NCBI RefSeq assembly: GCF_013388295.1
Contig: NZ_CP058235.1
Coordinates: forward strand, 482,501 to 546,500
From: Bartonella alsatica
GTDB taxonomy: Bacteria > Pseudomonadota > Alphaproteobacteria > Rhizobiales > Rhizobiaceae
DNA length: 64,000 nucleotides
Reading direction: 5' to 3'
The translations under genes and the position numbers were made by a program. Below the pieces are notes generated by a model. It did no database searches. It had not been told where the DNA came from and saw only the letters and a program-made list of their open reading frames with translations. Below are positions 58,023 to 64,000 of this stretch, piece by piece (within the stretch, counting starts at the first letter, position 1; each line of letters begins with the position of its first letter).

Positions 58023-59162
58023 CTACAAATTACTACAACTAGTGGAGAAATGCTTATCCACCCCAATAACACCTAGATCCTTTATCAGAAGGGGCTTTCC
58101 TATTACTCCATTATAAGCTTTGACATGAATGTTTTTTCCCTTCACATCTATGAGGTAATAATCTCCATTAAAAAGCGCTCCAGCTGTATAAACAGGAATA
58201 TTCCCAAAAACCTTGTCATTTTTTGCGCGGCAATAGGACTGATAATGTGTATGTCCAACGAATATTGCTTTGACATTATGAGAGGTAATGATCGACTTAA
58301 ACATCGATAAATCTTTAGCATTCTTTTTACGAATAAAAAAGGATTCACCATCAATAGACGCTGCACGAGCATCATGAAAATTAATGATTGTAACTTTACC
58401 TCTCGCGTCAGCAGCAGCTAAATCTTTTTTAAGCCAATCCAAAGACTTATTGATTTCCACTTCTATGAACTGTTCTTTCAAACGAACCGTATAGCTCGGA
58501 TAATTATGAAGCTGCACATAATGAATATCTCCATAATCCCAAGAATAACTCAAACTCCCCTTAATTAAATGAATATTCCCGCCCGAAATAGGAACTAAAT
58601 TTTCAGAAATATCTGCACTAAAATGAGATAATTGACTACTATATTTTTTAATTTCCGATACCATTCTTGAAACCGCACTTATAGCACACGCATCTTTATA
58701 AAAATTGAATGCTTCAGGAATTGTACACTTACCAACATTATTAGCATAATCATGATTTCCTAACCCCTCATAGACAGAAGAAGTGAGCTTTTTATACACC
58801 ATTGCGTAATCATCATAGTTTTTCTGTTGACCAAATTCTGTCAAATCACCATTTACAATATGGAAAGCAGCCTTATGCGCTTTTATGACACTTGCAACCC
58901 GCTCATTTATCTTTAACCAAGGCTCTCTATTTGACAAACTATTTGCATCACCAGAATTCAAACGCCATGGTTGTGGATCAGCCATAATGATGGCGGTATA
59001 ATTTTTTACAAGAGAGTCTTTTTTCATAGACTGGACCGGTAATGCACTATGATAAAGCCCCGGGTCTCTTTTTAGCATTTCAGAATCAAGATTAAAACAA
59101 CCAGAAAGAACAAAGACAATCATAATGATTGCGATATATTCAACTTTATATTTCATAAACAT
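58023..59162 (-). CDS. Metallophosphoesterase lipoprotein
   Basis: A 379-residue calcineurin-like phosphoesterase. Signal sequence with lipobox VLSGC (Cys22), so it is probably membrane-anchored. The metal-binding motifs appear in order: MADPQPW, VNGDLTEFG, EGLGNHDY, INFHD and FVGHTHYQS. The substrate is unknown; related secreted enzymes hydrolyse phosphomonoesters, phosphodiesters or sphingomyelin-like lipids. Four-cysteine content outside the lipobox is compatible with an extracytoplasmic fold. It stands alone. Confidence 0.88.
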   Translation of the reverse strand: MFMKYKVEYIAIIMIVFVLSGCFNLDSEMLKRDPGLYHSALPVQSMKKDSLVKNYTAIIMADPQPWRLNSGDANSLSNREPWLKINERVASVIKAHKAAFHIVNGDLTEFGQQKNYDDYAMVYKKLTSSVYEGLGNHDYANNVGKCTIPEAFNFYKDACAISAVSRMVSEIKKYSSQLSHFSADISENLVPISGGNIHLIKGSLSYSWDYGDIHYVQLHNYPSYTVRLKEQFIEVEINKSLDWLKKDLAAADARGKVTIINFHDARAASIDGESFFIRKKNAKDLSMFKSIITSHNVKAIFVGHTHYQSYCRAKNDKVFGNIPVYTAGALFNGDYYLIDVKGKNIHVKAYNGVIGKPLLIKDLGVIGVDKHFSTSCSNL

Positions 59163-60743
59163 ATCACCTAAAAACTTATATGTTTTATTGTATTGTAAAA
59201 AAAGCTTCTAAAGGCAATCTTTTAGTTCTTCTTGTCAATAATGTGACAAAAACAAAATCAATGAAAGTGCAATTGGATAATATCAAAACACCACTTCTCT
59301 GAACTTTCAACCTAAGGCACTTCATTAGTTAAGATTTTTAGCTTGAGATATGGCTATTGTAAAGATCCGTATGACAACCTCTTAATTAAAAGCCTGTCCT
59401 ATCAAAAAAACCTAGCAAGCACTGGTATATTACAAAAATGTTCCAAATTAAGAAAACACAAGAGACCACTATATATTTTAACAGTCAAAATATTTTAACA
59501 GTCAAATTTTTTAGATATCAAGATCAAATACATTCAACAAAAAACTATTCATAATAAATGAGAAGCAATCAATATTGCTAATTATCTTTGTAATCTATTT
59601 TAATAATATAAAAAGTATTTATAAAAAATTCAATATTTTTAAATTTTAATAATAAACAAATATGTACAAAATATACTTCTATTTAATATAATAATAATTA
59701 TTAAATTATTATATTGTTATTTTTATTAAAAAACCTATAACTTATACTTCTTATAAGCAGAAAAATATTAAAACTTATAAGCTAGGAAACTATTGATATC
59801 TAAAAAATCTCTTTATACTCTGCACAGCTATTGTAACAATTTTACTGTCTGGTGCATATCTTAATATACAAGCCAAAATCTTGAAATTTCTAATAGGAAA
59901 ACAGAAACTGTATCCAACCAAACTTGTGTAGATTATCCATGCAAAAGATGGTGAAAAAATGATCAGCAAGCATATAACGTTAACCGAGAATAAAGAAACA
60001 GCTTCTAACTCAGGGCTAATCAAGTACATTGCAACAGTTGAAGATCTTAACCATATAATTGAGTTATTGGATGGCACAACAATAATTGGGACTGCCTCTG
60101 ATAGTCCGTTGAGTCTTAACGCAAAAGACAGTGAGATAATCAAGATGATTTGAGAACCCATTACAAATTCTGAAATAGATGCTTCTTTATGAGAACAGCA
60201 AAAACTGGTATAACTGGAGCAAGTTTTTCAAGCGTAATACGCTATTAATTTTAGTACAAAACCACGAAAAAAATCTATTTACTCATTCATTTTAATACAA
60301 AGATAGGATACTACGCCGCATTTTGATTTATAAACCTGGATTACTGCATCACAATCCTCTTTTACTTTAATTGAAGAGAGCGAAATTAAAGAGAGCAAAA
60401 TCTTTTCTGTAGTCCTATCTTATAAAACACTTTATGCACTCTTCCCTTTCCTTTTACGCAAAAGCACATCGTCTTAACACTTTATAATGGTGCTCAAGAC
60501 GTATATGAGCAATATTTTCACCTTACCCCTATAGAGCTTTCATGACAACAAGCTTTGCCCCACGCATAATGCTGCAAAACATCATCTTTATGGTAATTCA
60601 ATAAATAAACATGGACCTACTAGAATTAGTTTTTTGAATCTGTTGTTCACTGGTTTGCATTCCCATTTTGAAAGATTTTCTGAAGAAGACTTTCAAAGTA
60701 GAGGGCATATTATGTAATGCTTCACTTATAATTCATTTTGTTA
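59163..60743. other. Non-coding, very AT-rich spacer
   Basis: About 1.6 kb. A 64-codon plus-strand frame at 59959-60153 (starts MISKHITLTENKETASNSG) reads like protein but has no recognisable family or good start signal; a longer minus-strand frame over it (59790-60161) looks like its shadow. Further broken frames near 60330-60460. Confidence 0.4.
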
Positions 60744-60772
60744 TTTACAATAATAACATATTGATATAAAAT
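60744..60772 (+). promoter_or_regulatory. Promoter of the plus-strand autotransporter
   Basis: TTTACA (60744-60749), 17-nt spacer, TAAAAT (60767-60772), 50 nt before the ATG. The -35 box matches those of the minus-strand autotransporter promoters. Confidence 0.5.
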
Positions 60773-60822
60773 GGTTCCGGTCCTGTACCATTAAGAAGAA
60801 GTTAAGTCGAGGGAATATTAAC

Positions 60823-63132
60823 ATGAAGAACATCTCTAAGAAAAATTTTTTATTATGTACAATTGCTGGAGTTTTTGTTTTCTCTCATTTCAGTTCGGTT
60901 TATGCCAATACTACCTTTCTCGAACTCCCGAAAGTTAATATTACCGAAGGAGAAAAAACTCTAAATAATGTTAATATCCGTGATAGATATTATGCAGTGG
61001 TTGTTGATGGACCGCAGTCTGTTGCTACAATAACAAAAGCAAAAATAACCTCAGAAATGGTTGCATTGGGTGCAACAAAAGGTGGACATCTTAATGCTAC
61101 AGAAATTGATGCAAAGGCTCTAATAAAGGGTCTAGACATTACAAATGGTATCATAAATCTTAATGATTCAGTCATAAATGTTAAAGGTAACCATGAAAGC
61201 TATGGTATTGTTTTTGGTAGAACACTAAATGCTCATATAAATAATGGCCAAGAAGTTATTAACAAGGCAATTTTGACCAATACAAAACTTCTTGTGAAAG
61301 ACGGTATCGGTATTATCGGCCCATACTCAAACGCTGAAGTTAAACTTAAAAATTCAGAAATTCGTGCCGATATGTTATTAAAAAATATTATATCAACCGA
61401 CCTTGATCCTGTTACTTTTACATTAACCGCTGATAATTCAATTGTAGAAGGAAGAACAAGAACTTTACAAAAAAATACAACGATTTTTACTCTGAGTAAT
61501 AACAGCAAATGGTACTTAAAAATCAGTCAATACGAAGCAGATAATGATACCAATCTATTTAACTACCCGCTCCTTGATATTAATCAACGAGCGCAATCTA
61601 CCGTTTCAATACTGAACCTTAATAACAGTTCTATCATCTTTAATGCTCCAAATGCACTAACACAGAACCATTATAAAATCTTGAATGTAGGAAAACAACC
61701 ACAAGCTGAAGAGCTTCAACCACAAGAAAATAGGGCTTCCGATGTAGCAGCAGTCTATAATGCAACAGGCGATGCAGAGATCTATTTTAATACCGAATGG
61801 AGTGATGGCCTAACAAAAGAACAACAAAAAACGGACCGTCTTCTTATTCATGGTGATGTGTCAGGCACTACAACAATCTATTTCAACAATCTTTCAAAGA
61901 ATGAAAATCCAAAAGAAGAAAATGCTATTCCTTTGAACACTCGCGGTCTGTCGCTGGTTCAAGTTTCTGGAAAAGCAAATGAAACTGCCTTTAAATTGAC
62001 AAATGGTTATACCACAATAGGCGGTTTTCCTTATAAATATATACTAAACGCCTATGGACCAACTTCAAGTCATGGGAGAGCCAGTGTTGCACAAAGTCTT
62101 GTGGGAGAAAATAAAAATTTTTGGGATTTTCGTTTGCAAAGTGCCACTCTTGATCGTGAAGCAAAAATCAAAGCTCTTGTGCCCCAAGCAGCAAGTTATT
62201 TGGTGATGCCTAACGCTATATTTTCTGCTGGATTCGCTGATGTAAACAATCAAAATATACTGTTAGACAGTATGCGGACAACAAACTTTGGAGCAAATAA
62301 TAAAAAGAGAGGGATATTTTCATCTTCCTATGGCAATAAGATTACGTTATCTTCTAACCGTAACCCATTACAATATGGCTATGGTGCAGATGTTCAGTAT
62401 ACTGCCCTACAAACAGGTATTACATTAGCAGTGTTAGAAGCTCAAGACATCACGACAAGTTTTGGTCTTTTAAAAACATACGGGAAATTAGCTTTTACTC
62501 CAAAGGACATAGAAGGAGCTGGTAAAAGTACACTGGATAAATGGTCTCTCGCAGCATATAGCAGCATCCAACATAACAATGGCACGTATGTTGATACGCT
62601 CTTCTCTTACGGAACCATCAAGGGGAATATCACCACGGCTCTCATTGAAAGTACCACAAAATTAGATAACACTGATACATTGAGTGCTTCAGCTACTATT
62701 GGACGAAAACTAGCAACCACTGTTGAGAAATTGATATTTGAACCACAAGCACAAGTTGTTTATCAGCGCCTCATGCTTGGCACTCTCTTAGATGTAGATG
62801 GCTTTAAAGTGAATATGGGCAATCCTCATCAATGGTTGGTACGGGTCGGCGGACGTTTAACACAAACTATGCTTCCTACTAAAGAAGACGTCACCATTTC
62901 TTTTTATAGTAAACTGAATATGATTAAAACTTTTAGTAATAATAAAACGATACAAATTGGTGATACTTTCTATCTTGATTCTATGGGGTCTTCAATTGAA
63001 AGTGGTTTAGGTGTTAATATACGCTTTGCTCAAAAGGTTGTGCTTCATGCTGATATCAATTACCAACGTAAGCTTCAAAAAGCTGGCGTATCCGGAATTA
63101 ACATTTTCGGTGGAATCCGCTACTACTTTTAA
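60823..63132 (+). CDS. Autotransporter (type Va secretion), short divergent member
   Basis: A 769-residue autotransporter on the opposite strand from the main cluster. Signal peptide 1-28 (SSVYA), passenger ~29-450 with beta-helix strands (INLNDSVINVKGNHESYGIV) and no N-terminal cysteine pair. The end-of-passenger phrases are shared with the cluster (TDRLLIHGDVSGTT, FWDFRLQSATL). The barrel starts near ALVPQAASYLVMPNAIFSAG and ends GGIRYYF. GAGGG lies ahead of the ATG. More divergent than the other four, so it is an older paralogue or came separately. Confidence 0.9.
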   Translation: MKNISKKNFLLCTIAGVFVFSHFSSVYANTTFLELPKVNITEGEKTLNNVNIRDRYYAVVVDGPQSVATITKAKITSEMVALGATKGGHLNATEIDAKALIKGLDITNGIINLNDSVINVKGNHESYGIVFGRTLNAHINNGQEVINKAILTNTKLLVKDGIGIIGPYSNAEVKLKNSEIRADMLLKNIISTDLDPVTFTLTADNSIVEGRTRTLQKNTTIFTLSNNSKWYLKISQYEADNDTNLFNYPLLDINQRAQSTVSILNLNNSSIIFNAPNALTQNHYKILNVGKQPQAEELQPQENRASDVAAVYNATGDAEIYFNTEWSDGLTKEQQKTDRLLIHGDVSGTTTIYFNNLSKNENPKEENAIPLNTRGLSLVQVSGKANETAFKLTNGYTTIGGFPYKYILNAYGPTSSHGRASVAQSLVGENKNFWDFRLQSATLDREAKIKALVPQAASYLVMPNAIFSAGFADVNNQNILLDSMRTTNFGANNKKRGIFSSSYGNKITLSSNRNPLQYGYGADVQYTALQTGITLAVLEAQDITTSFGLLKTYGKLAFTPKDIEGAGKSTLDKWSLAAYSSIQHNNGTYVDTLFSYGTIKGNITTALIESTTKLDNTDTLSASATIGRKLATTVEKLIFEPQAQVVYQRLMLGTLLDVDGFKVNMGNPHQWLVRVGGRLTQTMLPTKEDVTISFYSKLNMIKTFSNNKTIQIGDTFYLDSMGSSIESGLGVNIRFAQKVVLHADINYQRKLQKAGVSGINIFGGIRYYF

Positions 63133-63152
63133 AAATTTCTGATTTTTATTCT

Positions 63153-63197
63153 GAAACATAGGCAGCACAGCAATGAAAGCAGTCCTGCTTATGTTTC
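63153..63197. repeat. Hairpin after the plus-strand autotransporter
   Basis: GAAACATAGGCAG (63153-63165) pairs with CTGCTTATGTTTC (63185-63197), one mismatch; no T run follows, so termination is uncertain. Confidence 0.45.
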
Positions 63198-64000
63198 GTG
63201 CATTATAGAAAAATATAATTCAGAAGCATCTTCATACATAAGAAGCATTTATATTATGTACAAACACTTGCGCTTTGTTTTTTTCTTATTTTAACCTGAT
63301 TTATACAAGTAACGCCTCTAATTTAAGTGATCAAAGACGCAATACACTTGAGCGGCTTAGCAATTTACCGGACAATACCTCCATGCTATTATTTAATCAA
63401 TACTTCAGCGATAAAAGCAAACAACCGTAAAGCAGTAGATTCTTTGTGGTATCACAAAACAGATCCAGTATTTCAATTAAGGTGATTCAAAATGATTGAG
63501 AACAGATAAGAAATCACATTAACTGCTTTCTTCAGCATTTAGTTGTTATGAATCTAGAGCATATCAAAGCGAATTTATAGAAGAAACCCAGCCATGTATA
63601 TATAAACATGTATATATAAACACTTCTAGCTAATAATAAAATTGTTGAGATTTTGAATAGCATTCCAATAGCAACAACAGAAGAATTTGAAAGTATGGTT
63701 TCTGGTAGAATGATGGAAGAAAATTCGTATTTCAGTAAAGAATTTTGACAGAAGTTGAAAAGATAAAAAATATGCATCAATCTCAAATAATTCCATAACA
63801 TTGGTCGCTATAAGCTAGTGTACATGACTACGTATCAGTTGAAGACTCAATAATCTATATGTTCGTACTATAGCTAAGCAATATAATACAATGTAAAATA
63901 CATGCTGCTAGCTAACGCAATCAATACCAATTTGAAAGAAAGCGTATAACTTCTCACAAAAATAAAGCAATACAACTACTAATCTTTTACAAAAAGCATT
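63198..64000. other. Non-coding spacer to the window end
   Basis: A 14-bp tandem duplication CATGTATATATAAA lies at 63593-63620. A short plus-strand remnant near 63620-63748 reads KIVEILNSIPIATTEEFES and MVSGRMMEEN before a stop; family unknown. Confidence 0.4.

Noticed and set aside
59790..60161. 123-codon minus-strand frame
   Set aside because: Hydrophobic low-complexity frame in AT-rich DNA with no start signal, overlapped by a more protein-like plus-strand frame.

Overview
The window looks like chromosomal DNA of a Bartonella species (Alphaproteobacteria, Rhizobiales). The evidence is the AT-rich base composition, long decayed spacers between genes, Rhizobiales-type metabolic genes (a type III ornithine/lysine decarboxylase with a speF-type leader, glycine-riboswitch-led gcvTHP, a LonB-like/Trm112 pair), and above all a cluster of large autotransporters of the kind typical of Bartonella. 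The genus call is inference from content; no database search was possible.

Layout. 1-2.7 kb: an EmrAB-type efflux pair, with the membrane-fusion gene cut by the window edge. 3.9-6.1 kb: a GNAT acetyltransferase overlapping an ornithine/lysine decarboxylase, preceded by a structured leader RNA with its own promoter and a 44-codon upstream ORF. 6.8-9.5 kb: trhO and fpr, separated by a dead eda (KDPG aldolase) gene and a decayed duplicate of the fpr 3' end. 9.5-11.8 kb: mostly decayed DNA. 11.8-17.8 kb: alr, then gcvT-gcvH-gcvP behind a tandem glycine riboswitch. 18.2-22.5 kb: LonB-like protein, Trm112, a decayed XRE regulator with an RNA-like upstream region, and asd. 22.6-28.8 kb: an SH3 protein, the metQ-metN-metI methionine importer, a MaoC hydratase, a SAF-domain oxidoreductase and a small exported protein. 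30.3-33.1 kb: creatininase, CobW-type GTPase and WD40 genes.

34.3-50.1 kb: four tandem autotransporters on the minus strand. Several share a TTTACA-17-TATACN-like promoter. The largest (1760 aa) carries two complete passenger modules on one beta-barrel, and its last ~956 bp match the neighbour two genes away base for base as far as I could compare. 50.3-54.0 kb: a divergent four-gene siderophore ABC importer behind two tandem palindromes.

54.1-57.7 kb: a phage- or plasmid-derived module lies directly against tRNA-Gln(CTG). It holds a ParB-like gene whose end runs antisense into the tRNA, a DnaA-like gene, a Ner-like gene and duplicated XRE repressors divergent across palindromic operators. 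Beyond the repressors lie 21-bp iteron-like repeats and a DnaA box. This is a candidate mobile replication/partition/immunity cassette. 58.0-63.1 kb: a metallophosphoesterase lipoprotein and a fifth, plus-strand autotransporter.

The themes are nutrient uptake (methionine, iron), host-interaction surface proteins expanding by duplication and recombination, and reductive decay between genes.
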